Positions 25,692-34,159 of a DNA stretch of 64,000 nucleotides are shown piece after piece. The stretch covers positions 124,001 through 188,000 of the forward strand of contig NZ_PJJN01000037.1 in the NCBI RefSeq assembly GCF_002929825.1. Reading direction: 5' to 3'. Both the position numbers and the translations under genes were made by a program. Under the pieces are notes generated by a model. That model saw only the letters and a program-made list of their open reading frames with translations, searched no databases and was not told where the DNA came from. Position 1 is the first letter of the stretch. Each line of letters begins with the position of its first letter. This DNA comes from Cryobacterium sp. Y29. GTDB lineage: Bacteria > Actinomycetota > Actinomycetes > Actinomycetales > Microbacteriaceae.

Positions 25692-26620
25692 CGGGGATCC
25701 CCACCCTGCGCCGGGGCACCCGATTCCGCGAACGGACCGGCCTTTACTTCGGGGGCGGCCGTTTCTTCGGTCGCGGTCTGTGCTCCGGCGGCGGCACTCG
25801 GGGACGTTCCACCCGCAAGTACGCCGGCGAGCCGTCCATCGGCGTCGACAAGCACGTCGCCGTCCGAGTGGGACTCGAGGTGCAGCACGCGTTTGCCGCG
25901 GTCTGCTCCGACAAAGGCTGCCACAAAATCGTCTGCCGGATTGGCCAGGATCTCCGCCGGGGACCCCACCTGGGCGATCAGCCCGCCGGTACGCAAAATC
26001 ACCACTTGGTCGCCGAGCAGGAAGGCTTCATCGATGTCGTGGGTGACGAAGACCACGGTCTTGCCCAGTTCTCGCTGCAAACGAAGCAGTTCCTGCTGCA
26101 GTTCGGCGCGCACGATAGGATCTACCGCGCCGAACGGCTCGTCCATGAGCAGAATATTGGGATTGACGGCGAGCCCACGTGCCACACCGACGCGCTGCTG
26201 CTGGCCGCCGGAGAGCTGGCTGGGATACCGGTTGGCAAGCGAACGGTCAAGTCCGACCGTGTCGAGTAATTGGAGCGCGTCTTCGCGGGCCTTCTTCTTC
26301 GGTGTTCCCTGCAGCATTGGCACGGTGGCTACGTTGTCGATGACCCTGCGGTGCGGAAGGAGACCTGAGTTCTGCATGACGTAGCCGATGCCGCGCCGCA
26401 GCTTGACCGGCGCGAGGGTACCGATATCGGCTCCGTCAATGTCGATGGACCCACTGGTCGGATCGACCATCCGGTTGATCATGCGCAGCAGTGTTGTTTT
26501 CCCTGACCCCGACGTTCCGACGAAGACGGTCGTTTTGCGGGAAGGCAGCACCAGGCTGAAATCTTCGACGGCGAGCGTGCCGTCGGGGAACCGTTTGGTC
26601 ACCGAGTGGAATTCAATCAT
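25688..26620 (-). CDS. osmoprotectant ABC transporter ATP-binding protein
   Basis: The product is 310 residues. Walker A GTSGSGKTT is at 35-43, the Q-loop lies in YVMQNSGLLPHRRV, the signature is LSGGQQQRVGVARGL, and Walker B is ILLMDEPFGAVD. The C-terminal 70 residues include a single CBS-like half (LVDADGRLAGVLAGG) and a Pro/Ala-rich tail. OpuA/OpuC ATPases carry a CBS pair that senses ionic strength, and here it is reduced. This is the first gene of the four-gene operon; its promoter should lie in 26621-26755, after the TetR terminator. Confidence 0.9.
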   Translation of the reverse strand: MIEFHSVTKRFPDGTLAVEDFSLVLPSRKTTVFVGTSGSGKTTLLRMINRMVDPTSGSIDIDGADIGTLAPVKLRRGIGYVMQNSGLLPHRRVIDNVATVPMLQGTPKKKAREDALQLLDTVGLDRSLANRYPSQLSGGQQQRVGVARGLAVNPNILLMDEPFGAVDPIVRAELQQELLRLQRELGKTVVFVTHDIDEAFLLGDQVVILRTGGLIAQVGSPAEILANPADDFVAAFVGADRGKRVLHLESHSDGDVLVDADGRLAGVLAGGTSPSAAAGAQTATEETAAPEVKAGPFAESGAPAQGGDPR

Positions 26621-26754
26621 CCTGGCGGCTCGCTCCTCGCATCTTGTGGGTCAACACAAACCAGATGCTAACCCAATCACTATTTTGCGCGACAGACAAA
26701 ACCCATCGGCAATAAAGTTTTATCTCTGAGCGAACAGGCGCGGCTTTCCGGGCA

Positions 26755-26788
26755 CAAAAAAGCCGGGCCCCCAGTTGGGGGCCCGGCT
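26755..26788 (-). terminator. intrinsic terminator of the TetR gene
   Basis: AGCCGGGCCCCC (26761-26772) pairs perfectly with GGGGGCCCGGCT (26777-26788) around AGTT. On the minus strand the 12-bp stem is followed by six T residues, 12 bases after the TetR stop. It separates the TetR gene from the osmoprotectant operon read on the same strand. Confidence 0.93.
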
Positions 26789-26799
26789 GTCAGCGGGGA

Positions 26800-27477
26800 T
26801 TACGGCAGAGTGGCGAGAAGATCCAGCGCCTGTGGGCTGTAGAAGCGGTCGAGGTAGTCGCGCATGACCAGGCGGCACTCGGTGATAAAGCGCTCGTCAC
26901 CGATCGGATCGCTGTGGAAGGCGCGGGCGAGCAGCGCGTCGGCCATCTCGACGGCGACTCCGAGTCGAAAGATCAAATCGTCGCCGCTGGGCAGATCGAA
27001 CTCGTTCACGAGAACGTCGGCGAGGCGGCGGGCGAAGAAGTCGGCGTCCGCAACGGCGTCGGCGGCGGGAGCGCCGTCGCGGTCGTCGAAGTTCACGATA
27101 CGAAAGCCCGGTTCGGTGCGGTACAGGCCGACAAAGGCGGTGACGACGCAGTCCACGGCGTCCCACCAGGAGGTGAGGGTGCTGGCACTGAGTTCGTCAA
27201 CGACACGCTGCCGAAAGCGCGCTACGGCACGCTCGTGCAGGGCGTGCAGAACAGCGACCCTGTCGGGGTAATAGCGGTACACGGTGCCGATGGAGGCACC
27301 GGCGCGTTCGGCGACCATGGCGGTCGTGATGCGGTCGAAACCGACCTCGTCCACCACGGCGGCGGCTGCATCGAGCAGACCGGACAGACGTGCAGCACTG
27401 CGCTGCTGAATCGGCTCGGTGCGCACCTGTTGTAGTGCTGCACCGGTCCCTTCACCTAATAGGCCACCAAGCGACAT
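26800..27477 (-). CDS. TetR family transcriptional regulator
   Basis: The product is 225 residues. The N-terminal TetR DNA-binding domain (about 25-72) reads RLSGLLDAAAAVVDEVGFDRITTAMVAERAGASIGTVYRYYPDR in order, with the helix-turn-helix at about 49-68. The C-terminal ligand domain has no recognisable effector motif. AAGGGGGA precedes the ATG. It is divergent from the App1-like gene (97-base gap) and closed off from the osmoprotectant operon by a terminator, so the divergent gene or itself is the more likely target. The ligand is unknown. Confidence 0.9.
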   Translation of the reverse strand: MSLGGLLGEGTGAALQQVRTEPIQQRSAARLSGLLDAAAAVVDEVGFDRITTAMVAERAGASIGTVYRYYPDRVAVLHALHERAVARFRQRVVDELSASTLTSWWDAVDCVVTAFVGLYRTEPGFRIVNFDDRDGAPAADAVADADFFARRLADVLVNEFDLPSGDDLIFRLGVAVEMADALLARAFHSDPIGDERFITECRLVMRDYLDRFYSPQALDLLATLP

Positions 27478-27562
27478 TTATCCCCCTTGAAGATAAGTCA
27501 CCATACTACGGGGTAAAACCCTTTTTCTACAGTCCTGATCGGGGGATGCACAGCAAACATGG

Positions 27563-27568
27563 CAGAAT
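27563..27568 (+). promoter_or_regulatory. CAGAAT -10 element, leaderless spacing
   Basis: CAGAAT is followed by 6 bases (GAAGGC) and the GTG at 27575. It matches the leaderless spacing used elsewhere and supports this GTG as start, although the purine-rich spacer could also act as a very close ribosome site. Confidence 0.35.
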
Positions 27569-27574
27569 GAAGGC

Positions 27575-28648
27575 GTGCCAGAGTTTCCAGACGCCACTCC
27601 GCGTGCGCCCAGTCCCGAGCGAATCATGCACCGTGCGGCCCGCATCGAAGACTGGCTCCACGAACGTCGCGAGCATTCCGCCCGGCGCCGCGGCTACCAG
27701 CCCACCGTCATCCCTTATACCGGTTACGGTTCGACCGCCTGGGTACGCATCCTGTGCCGCGTACTCTTGGCCAAGCCGGAAAAGCCCACGAAACGTCAAA
27801 AACGCCCCCGGGCGGATGGCCGTGACGCCGGCATTCGGGGCTGGCGGAGCTTCACGAGTGTGCCCGTCAACGATGTCACCGTCACGATTGAGATCGACGG
27901 GCAGACGCACCTTGTTCAGGCGGATCGCGGCGGGGTCGTCGATACCGTGGTGCCGGTATCGCTGCCCGCCGGTTGGCACGTTGCCCGACTGCACACCGAA
28001 TTCTCGAACGTGGTGGACGCCCCGATCTTCATCGTGGCGTCCACGGTCGGCTACGGCATCGTCTCCGACGTCGATGACACCGTGATGGTCACCACCCTCC
28101 CCCGCCCCCTGCTGGCCGCTTGGAACACGTTTGTGCTCGACGAGCACGCCCGGGTGCCGACCCCTGGCATGGCCGTGTTCCTGGAGCGTCTGGCGTCGTT
28201 CACCCCCGGCGCCCCGGTCATCTATCTCTCGACCGGCGCCTGGAATGTGGCCCCCACCCTGTCACGTTTTCTCTCCCGCAACCTGTATCCCGCCGGGGCG
28301 TTGTTGTTGACCGACTGGGGGCCAACACACGACCGCTGGTTCCGCAGTGGCAGCGCTCATAAACGCGACAACCTCCGCCGACTCGCCGAGCAGTTTCCGC
28401 AGATGCGCTGGATTTTGATCGGCGACGACGGTCAACACGACGAAGCCATCTACAGCGACTTTCAACGCGACTATCCGGGCAGCGTAGCGGCCGTGGCCAT
28501 TCGTCAACTCTCCCCAAGCGAAGCGGTCCTCGCCGGCGGTCGCTCGCGTGATGCCGTGCTCATCGAGGGCGGCCCTGAGGCCCCCTGGGTCTACGGCCCG
28601 GACGGCTCCAGCCTCGCCAATCAACTCGCCGAACACGGGCTGCTCTAG
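27575..28648 (+). CDS. App1-like phosphatidate phosphatase domain protein (DUF2183)
   Basis: The product is 357 residues. The DUF2183/App1 catalytic domain contains the HAD-type DxDxT motif at 165-169 (GIVSDVDDTVMVT), followed by VPTPGMAVFLERLA, PVIYLSTGAWN, and LIGDDGQHDEAIYSDF. In yeast, App1 is a magnesium-dependent phosphatidate phosphatase; bacterial members are common in actinobacteria and their substrate is not settled. No signal peptide or clear membrane helix is seen, so it is probably cytoplasmic or peripheral. The GTG start follows a CAGAAT element. It is divergent from the TetR gene, which may regulate it. Confidence 0.85.
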   Translation: MPEFPDATPRAPSPERIMHRAARIEDWLHERREHSARRRGYQPTVIPYTGYGSTAWVRILCRVLLAKPEKPTKRQKRPRADGRDAGIRGWRSFTSVPVNDVTVTIEIDGQTHLVQADRGGVVDTVVPVSLPAGWHVARLHTEFSNVVDAPIFIVASTVGYGIVSDVDDTVMVTTLPRPLLAAWNTFVLDEHARVPTPGMAVFLERLASFTPGAPVIYLSTGAWNVAPTLSRFLSRNLYPAGALLLTDWGPTHDRWFRSGSAHKRDNLRRLAEQFPQMRWILIGDDGQHDEAIYSDFQRDYPGSVAAVAIRQLSPSEAVLAGGRSRDAVLIEGGPEAPWVYGPDGSSLANQLAEHGLL

Positions 28649-28702
28649 CCTCGCTCAGAATCGTCGACCGTACTGTAGGTCAGCGCGTCAGTTTACGGCG
28701 CT

Positions 28703-29497
28703 CTACCCCATGCTCATACGACGCAGTACCAGGTTCTCGACGAGCTGGGCCAGGCCGTAGAGAACGAGGGACACAATGGTGATCACCACGACCGATGCCC
28801 ACACCTCGGAGTTCTGCACCTTGGCAACGGCGGCGACAATCGAATTGCCCAGTCCCTGACCGGTCGTAAGCCATTCGGCCAGCAGCGCGCCGGTGATCGC
28901 CCCGGGCACCGAGATCTTCACCGCGGCGAAGAAAGACGGCAGCGAACTCGGCAGCGCCACCTTGCGCAGGGTCGTGAAGGCGCTGCCGCCGTACACGGTG
29001 ATCACATCGCTGATCTGCGGCGAGGTGGAACGCAGGCCGAACGCGATGTTCACGAGTGCCGGAAACAGCACGACGATGGCCCCCATCACCACGGCGGTCG
29101 TGAGCCCGCGCCCGGTGATGAGGCTGATGATCGGCACGAGCGCCACGAGGGGCACCGACCGCAGCAGCAGGGCAATGGGCATGAGGGCATGCTCAACCCC
29201 CCGCGACAACGTGAACAGCACGGCAAGGAGCAGGGCGCAGGTGAGCCCGGCTACGAACCCGAGAAAGGCGTCACCGAGGGTCACCATGAGGTTGCCGAGG
29301 ACGAGGGCGCGATTGTCCGCGGCATCCGGTGCGGTCACGAGCCAGGTCCAGACGTCGAGGGGCCCCTTAGCCAGGAACGGCGAAATGTCCAGCACCAGGA
29401 GCAGTCCCTGCCAGACGATCACAACCAGGACCAGGGTGATGAGCCCGGTGAGCAGACCGCGCGCTACGGTCGCCAGCGCTACCCGTGCAAAGCTCAT
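28703..29497 (-). CDS. ABC transporter permease (SsuC/TauC/ThiX type), second
   Basis: The product is 264 residues with about six membrane helices. The EAA loop is TSPQISDVITVYGGSAFTTLRKVALPSSLPSFFAAVKI, of the nitrate/sulfonate/thiamine-precursor permease class. The ATG at 29497 lies 4 bases inside the end of the other permease gene. It is the last gene of a binding protein-ATPase-permease-permease cluster on the minus strand. The substrate is unknown. Confidence 0.88.
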   Translation of the reverse strand: MSFARVALATVARGLLTGLITLVLVVIVWQGLLLVLDISPFLAKGPLDVWTWLVTAPDAADNRALVLGNLMVTLGDAFLGFVAGLTCALLLAVLFTLSRGVEHALMPIALLLRSVPLVALVPIISLITGRGLTTAVVMGAIVVLFPALVNIAFGLRSTSPQISDVITVYGGSAFTTLRKVALPSSLPSFFAAVKISVPGAITGALLAEWLTTGQGLGNSIVAAVAKVQNSEVWASVVVITIVSLVLYGLAQLVENLVLRRMSMG

Positions 29498-30306
29498 CGG
29501 CTGCTCCGTCCGGTCGTCCACGGCGTCGCTAAACGCAGGATGACGGCGAAGATCGCGTAACCGAGACCCGCGGCGACCCCGGCGACGAGCGCGAGGCTCC
29601 AAACCCGGTCGACATTGGCCGTTGAACCGGCTACGAGCATAGCGATACCCAGCCCCCGACTGACCCCGCCGAGATATTCCCCCAGGATGGCCCCGATGAA
29701 GGCGGCCGGTGCTGCGACTTGCAGCGCGGTCAGCACACTGGGAAGCCCGGCGATCAGGCGCACCTTGCGCAGCTGGGTGAACTTGCTGCCGCCATAGACG
29801 CTGATGAGGTCGAGGCTGGCGGCATCCGCTGCCTTGAGGCCGACAAGCGACCCGATGACCGTGGTGAAGAACACCGACATGGCAGCGAGAAACACTGCCG
29901 TTCCTGCCGGGTCGCCCGCGCTCGGCGCCCCGATCACGATGTACGCGATCGGGCCGATGGCTACGATCGGTATGCAATAGGTGATCACGGCGACCTGCAT
30001 CGCGATCTTCTCGATGCGCGGCAACAGGAGCACGAGCGCCGCGAGGGCCAGGGCGAGCCCAGTGCCCCAGGCGAAGCCGATGAGCGCTTCGAGCACGGTG
30101 ACGCTGACGTGGGGCAGGTAGAAAGCTGGCCCATCGCTGACGAGTTGCACGAACACATCGAGTGGGGTGGGCACTGCGCCGCCGGGCATCGACCCGACCT
30201 CGGCGAAGACGGAGATGGCTCCGATCCACCACAGGCCAATGACGAGCGCGGCTCCGATCAGACCGGTCGCCCAGGCGGGCAGGGCGCGCAGCGAGCTGCG
30301 GATCAC
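29494..30306 (-). CDS. ABC transporter permease (SsuC/TauC/ThiX type), first
   Basis: The product is 270 residues. It has six membrane helices and the EAA loop [38 protein letters not shown]. It is clearly different from the second permease, so the transporter is likely a heterodimer in the membrane rather than the usual homodimer of SsuC/TauC systems. The start overlaps the ATPase gene by 4 bases. Confidence 0.88.
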   Translation of the reverse strand: MIRSSLRALPAWATGLIGAALVIGLWWIGAISVFAEVGSMPGGAVPTPLDVFVQLVSDGPAFYLPHVSVTVLEALIGFAWGTGLALALAALVLLLPRIEKIAMQVAVITYCIPIVAIGPIAYIVIGAPSAGDPAGTAVFLAAMSVFFTTVIGSLVGLKAADAASLDLISVYGGSKFTQLRKVRLIAGLPSVLTALQVAAPAAFIGAILGEYLGGVSRGLGIAMLVAGSTANVDRVWSLALVAGVAAGLGYAIFAVILRLATPWTTGRSSR

Positions 30307-31148
30307 CGGTCGTCGCCCGCCACGACCGCATCACTGAACAGCAGGTCGGAGGCGCGGTCGTGCAGGGCGTGGAACTCGGGCGTACGCATCATCTCGGGCA
30401 GCCGAGGCCTGGGGAGGTCGACGTCGATGATTTCTTTGACCCGACCGGGGCGGGCGCTCATGACCGCCACGTGGTCGGAGAGGAAGATGGCTTCCGCGAT
30501 GCCGTGGGTGACCATGAGCGTCGTGGCCGGCTTCTGGGTCCAGATGCGCAGCAGCTCCAGGTTGAGCCGCTGCCTGGTCATGTCGTCGAGGGCTCCGAAG
30601 GGTTCGTCGAGCAGCAGCACCGAGGGCTTGAGCACGAGCGACCGTGCAATCGATACGCGCTGCTTCATGCCACCGGAGAGCTGCGCCGGCTTGGCTTTCT
30701 CGAAGCCCTGCAGGCCGACGAGGGCGATCAGTTCGTCGATATAGGAGTCGTCGACGGGGAGGCGAGCGACCTCGAACGGCAGGCGAATGTTGGAGCGCAC
30801 GCTGCGCCAGGGCAGCAGGGCCGAATCCTGGAAGGCAATGCCGAGCTGATGCCCCTGCCGGAGTTGCTGCGGGCTCTTGCCGTCGACCCGGGTGGTACCG
30901 CTCGTGGGCTGTTCCAGTCCGGCCAGAATGCGCAGGATGGTTGATTTTCCGCATCCGGACGGTCCGAGCAGTGAGAGAAAGCTGCCCTTGTCGGTGTGCA
31001 GGTTGGCGTTATCCAGGGCGACGACGTCGGTGCGCCCGACAGTGAAGACCTTGTGCAGCTGGGAGATGTGCAGGCCGGTGCCCGCAGCCTCGCTCCCGGC
31101 AGTCGTGTTCGTGACCGAGTCACGAACTCCGGCATCAGTACTACTCAC
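30303..31148 (-). CDS. ABC transporter ATP-binding protein (SsuB/TauB type)
   Basis: The product is 281 residues. Walker [10 protein letters not shown] is at 62-70, the Q-loop lies in [15 protein letters not shown], the signature is [15 protein letters not shown], Walker B is [13 protein letters not shown], and the H-loop is VTHGIAEA. The GTG at 31148 is chosen because AAGGAG lies 8 bases upstream; an in-frame upstream extension crosses the hairpin region and is not conserved. It is coupled to the first permease by a 4-base overlap and lies 119 bases after the binding protein gene, with a hairpin between them. Confidence 0.9.
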   Translation of the reverse strand: MSSTDAGVRDSVTNTTAGSEAAGTGLHISQLHKVFTVGRTDVVALDNANLHTDKGSFLSLLGPSGCGKSTILRILAGLEQPTSGTTRVDGKSPQQLRQGHQLGIAFQDSALLPWRSVRSNIRLPFEVARLPVDDSYIDELIALVGLQGFEKAKPAQLSGGMKQRVSIARSLVLKPSVLLLDEPFGALDDMTRQRLNLELLRIWTQKPATTLMVTHGIAEAIFLSDHVAVMSARPGRVKEIIDVDLPRPRLPEMMRTPEFHALHDRASDLLFSDAVVAGDDR

Positions 31149-31221
31149 GTGATTCGCTCCTTGGCGATGGCAAAGCGGGGTGATTCCCCGGGGTCCGGTA
31201 TTCATTTTACGTTCCGCATAG

Positions 31222-31251
31222 GCATCCACCGTCTCGTTCCGACGGATGCCC
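31222..31251 (-). other. hairpin downstream of the substrate-binding protein gene
   Basis: GGCATCC (31222-31228) pairs with GGATGCC (31245-31251), with further short pairing inside. It starts 17 bases after the binding protein stop and has no T-run. Such structures often stabilise the binding-protein part of an ABC operon mRNA or partly terminate it. Confidence 0.35.
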
Positions 31252-31267
31252 ATCGCTCCCCCCGCTG

Positions 31268-32353
31268 CTATTTGCTGTAAGCCACCAGGTCGGGGTTCTC
31301 GGTGTAGACCTCGTCGAGCAGGGACAGGTCGAACAACTGGCTGGCCGTGATCGTCAGGCCGGTAGCCGCGAGGGTGTCAATGCTCTGCTTCTGCAACTGG
31401 TCGCTGATCGTGAACAGGCCATTGGCGAGGGTGTCGGCGCTCACCACGAGGTCAACGGACTGAATTTCGGCCTGCCGGGTCTCTTTCTCGATTGTGAGGT
31501 CGAAGGTCGGCCCGTAGGTCTCAAGGGTGAGCTTTGCGGCGGCCTCCGGGTCGTTGATCGCGTCAGTCCAGCCGCGAATCTCGGCCACGAGCAGGGCTTT
31601 GAGCTTCTCCCGGTCGTTCTTGATGGCGTCGTCGGTGACCGTGAGGGTCTCCGCCACGAAGGGGAGGCCGAAGTCGGCCAACGGCAGGTTCACCGGGTCG
31701 AGTCCGAGCAGTTCGGCGTCGATGGATTCGTTGGTGAGGTAGGAGAACCAGCCGTCGACCTCGCCGTTGAACAACGGCGTCGGGTCGTACTGCACGGGGA
31801 GGGTGGTCAGCGAGTTCTCGTCGATGTCGTTGATCTCGAGGAAGGCTTCCCAGAGGCTCAGGTTGCTGGCCTGAACGCCGATGGTCTTGCCTGTCAAATC
31901 GGCGAGGCTTGCGATGTTGCCCTTATCGGCCAGGGAAAGAATGGTGAAGGGGTTCTTCTGGTAGGTGGCGCCAATGATCTTCAGCGGCGCACCCTCATTG
32001 GCGATGATGGTGCCGGTCGAGATCGCGTTGCCGATGCCCATGTCGACGTTGCCCGAGATGACGGCTGCTTCGATCGAAGCCGGCCCCTCGATCATGTCGA
32101 CGGAGTCGAAGCCCGCTGCGCTGAAGTATCCGTTCGCGTCGGCGAGGTACTCCCCCATGAATTCGGCGTTTTTGATCCAGCTGAACTGAATGCTCGCGTC
32201 CCCGAACGATGCCGCCGCGCCGTCCGCCCCGGCCACTTCTTCATCGCTGCCCGAGCACGCGGCCAGGGAGAGTGCCAGGACGGCGGCGACCGCGACGCCG
32301 CGTACCACCCGGGTTGCCGATCGATGATTGAACGAGCCTCTGGACGGTGTCAT
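31268..32353 (-). CDS. NMT1/THI5-like ABC transporter substrate-binding lipoprotein
   Basis: The product is 361 residues. A signal peptide with basic N-region ends in lipobox LAAC with C33. The mature domain has the NMT1/THI5/SsuA pattern: [57 protein letters not shown]. Relatives bind nitrate, sulfonates, taurine, pyrimidine precursors of thiamine, or riboflavin, and the sequence alone does not decide. No thiamine-pyrophosphate or FMN riboswitch consensus is visible in the 225-base leader. The ATG at 32353 follows GAAAGGAAA. It is the promoter-proximal gene of the transporter cluster. Confidence 0.88.
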   Translation of the reverse strand: MTPSRGSFNHRSATRVVRGVAVAAVLALSLAACSGSDEEVAGADGAAASFGDASIQFSWIKNAEFMGEYLADANGYFSAAGFDSVDMIEGPASIEAAVISGNVDMGIGNAISTGTIIANEGAPLKIIGATYQKNPFTILSLADKGNIASLADLTGKTIGVQASNLSLWEAFLEINDIDENSLTTLPVQYDPTPLFNGEVDGWFSYLTNESIDAELLGLDPVNLPLADFGLPFVAETLTVTDDAIKNDREKLKALLVAEIRGWTDAINDPEAAAKLTLETYGPTFDLTIEKETRQAEIQSVDLVVSADTLANGLFTISDQLQKQSIDTLAATGLTITASQLFDLSLLDEVYTENPDLVAYSK

Positions 32354-32578
32354 TGCGGGTTTCCTTTCGAGGATGCAAGGGCGCTGTGGAGATACAGCTG
32401 CTGTGGTTTTCGGGACGCTCGTTTTCGGGCGCTGTCGAGCCGCGAAAATACCCCGGAAAAGGCAGTGTAAGCGTGTCATGTAACGATCCCAGTTCGACTT
32501 TGTTTCGAACAGATGTCGACAAAGCGAGGAAACCCTCCGCTAGACCGGCTCGACGCTCGGTCAGCCGAAACCCTAGGG

Positions 32579-33619
32579 TTACCAGGCGGCAGGCGCCAGG
32601 ATGCGGTCGAGTCCGCGGTTGATCTGCCGGGCCCAGAGGGGACCGCGGTAGAGGAACGCCGTATAGCCCTGCACGAGGGTGGCGCCGGCGGCGAGGCGTT
32701 CCGCCACCTGAGCGGCCGTGTCCACCCCGCCGACTGAGATGACGCAGAACCCGGGCGGCACGACGGCACGAATCTGCCGCAGGATCGCGAGCGACCGGGC
32801 GTGCAGCGGGGCGCCGGACAGGCCGCCGGCTCCGGCGGCGGCGATGGTGGCGGCACCCGTTCGCAAGCCCGTGCGGGAGATCGTGGTGTTGGTGGCGATG
32901 ATACCGTCAAGGCCGAGTTCGACGGCGAGGGCGGCAATGCGCGCGACCTCGGCGTCCGACAGGTCGGGTGCGATCTTGACGAGCAACGGGGTGACGCCGG
33001 CGGCCTTCTTGACCGCGGTCAACAGCGGGGCGAGCTGGTCCAGTTCCTGCAGTCCGCGCAGGCCCGGGGTGTTCGGTGAACTCACGTTGACCACGAGGTA
33101 GTCGGCGAGGGCGGCGAGCGTGTGGGCGCTCTGCAGGTAGTCAGCCGTGGCGTTCTCGACGGCGGTGACCCGGCTCTTGCCAATGTTGATGCCGAGCACC
33201 GGACGGCCGGCCACGGCACGCACCCGGGTGAGCCGGGCGACGGCTGCGGCGGCACCGTGGTTATTGAAGCCCATGCGGTTGATGACCGCGCGGTCGGCCA
33301 CGAGGCGAAACAGGCGCGGCTTCGGGTTTCCGGGCTGGGCGACAGCGGTCAGAGTTCCGACCTCGACGTGGCCGAAGCCGAGCTGGCCGAGCCCGAGCAC
33401 GGCTTCGCCATCCTTGTCGAAGCCAGCCGCGACGCCGAACGGTGACGCAAAGTGCAGGCCGAGGGTGTTCACGCCGAGGTCGGTGCGCGGGCGCGTGAAG
33501 CGGTGTACGAGATGGCCGATGCCCAACGCCGGCAGCAGCCGAATGACGGTGAAAGCGAGGTGATGAGCGCGCTCGGGGTCCATCCGGGTGAGCACGAGCT
33601 TGAAGAACAGCGGATACAT
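32579..33619 (-). CDS. pyrD: dihydroorotate dehydrogenase (quinone), class 2
   Basis: The product is 346 residues with the class 2 N-terminal extension (MYPLFFKLVLTRMDPERAHHLAF) that binds membrane quinone, then the FMN barrel with GVAAGFDKDGEAVLGLGQLGFGHVEVGT, NRMGFNN and NVSSPNTPGLRGLQ. It oxidises dihydroorotate to orotate in pyrimidine synthesis and passes electrons to quinone. It follows nrdR by 6 bases and ends the hisD-nrdR-pyrD operon. Confidence 0.95.
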   Translation of the reverse strand: MYPLFFKLVLTRMDPERAHHLAFTVIRLLPALGIGHLVHRFTRPRTDLGVNTLGLHFASPFGVAAGFDKDGEAVLGLGQLGFGHVEVGTLTAVAQPGNPKPRLFRLVADRAVINRMGFNNHGAAAAVARLTRVRAVAGRPVLGINIGKSRVTAVENATADYLQSAHTLAALADYLVVNVSSPNTPGLRGLQELDQLAPLLTAVKKAAGVTPLLVKIAPDLSDAEVARIAALAVELGLDGIIATNTTISRTGLRTGAATIAAAGAGGLSGAPLHARSLAILRQIRAVVPPGFCVISVGGVDTAAQVAERLAAGATLVQGYTAFLYRGPLWARQINRGLDRILAPAAW

Positions 33620-33625
33620 CGGTCC

Positions 33626-34147
33626 CTACCGTTTGGTGGCAGCAGCGTCGACCACGGGTGCGCCCGCGGTTGACACTGCGCTCGGCTTTTTCGAGTCGTG
33701 TGAGTGCTCGGTGCGCAGCGTGGCGATGGCGGCTTCGAAGTCGTCGAGGGAGTCGAACCCCTGGTAGACGCTCGCGAATCGCAGGTAGGCGACCTCGTCG
33801 AGGTCACGCAGCGGCGGGAGAATAGCCAGGCCGATGTCGTTGGCGTCGACCTGGGAGGCACCGGTCTGGCGGATGGTCTCCTCGACCTTCTGAGCCAGCA
33901 TGGCGAGGTCGGAGTCCGTGACGGGCCGCCCCTGGCAGGCTTTGCGCACGCCGGAGACGATCTTTTCTCGGCTGAACGGTTCGACCACGCCGCTGCGCTT
34001 GATGATATTCAGGCTCGCCGTTTCGCTGGTGCTGAACCGGCGGCCGCATTCCGGGCACTGCCGACGGCGACGAATCGACAGTCCGTCGTCGCTCGTGCGC
34101 GAGTCGACGACTCGGGAATCGGGGTGGCGACAAAACGGGCAGAACAT
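33626..34147 (-). CDS. nrdR: transcriptional repressor NrdR
   Basis: The product is 173 residues. The zinc ribbon has C3, C6, C31 and C34 (CPFC and CPEC), followed by an ATP-cone domain with [21 protein letters not shown]. NrdR senses dATP/ATP and represses ribonucleotide reductase genes; none of those lie in this window. A polar tail of about 25 residues extends beyond the usual end. It starts 12 bases after hisD. A TAGGCT hexamer (34157-34162, minus strand) overlaps the hisD stop codon 9 bases before the ATG and may give it its own transcript. Confidence 0.96.
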   Translation of the reverse strand: MFCPFCRHPDSRVVDSRTSDDGLSIRRRRQCPECGRRFSTSETASLNIIKRSGVVEPFSREKIVSGVRKACQGRPVTDSDLAMLAQKVEETIRQTGASQVDANDIGLAILPPLRDLDEVAYLRFASVYQGFDSLDDFEAAIATLRTEHSHDSKKPSAVSTAGAPVVDAAATKR

Positions 34148-34159
34148 GGTGCTGCCAGC

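Noticed and set aside
32354..32578. Thiamine pyrophosphate or FMN riboswitch upstream of the NMT1/THI5-like binding protein
   Set aside because: I looked on the minus strand for conserved TPP elements (CTGAGA and the second arm) and found none, and no FMN-like arrangement was apparent.
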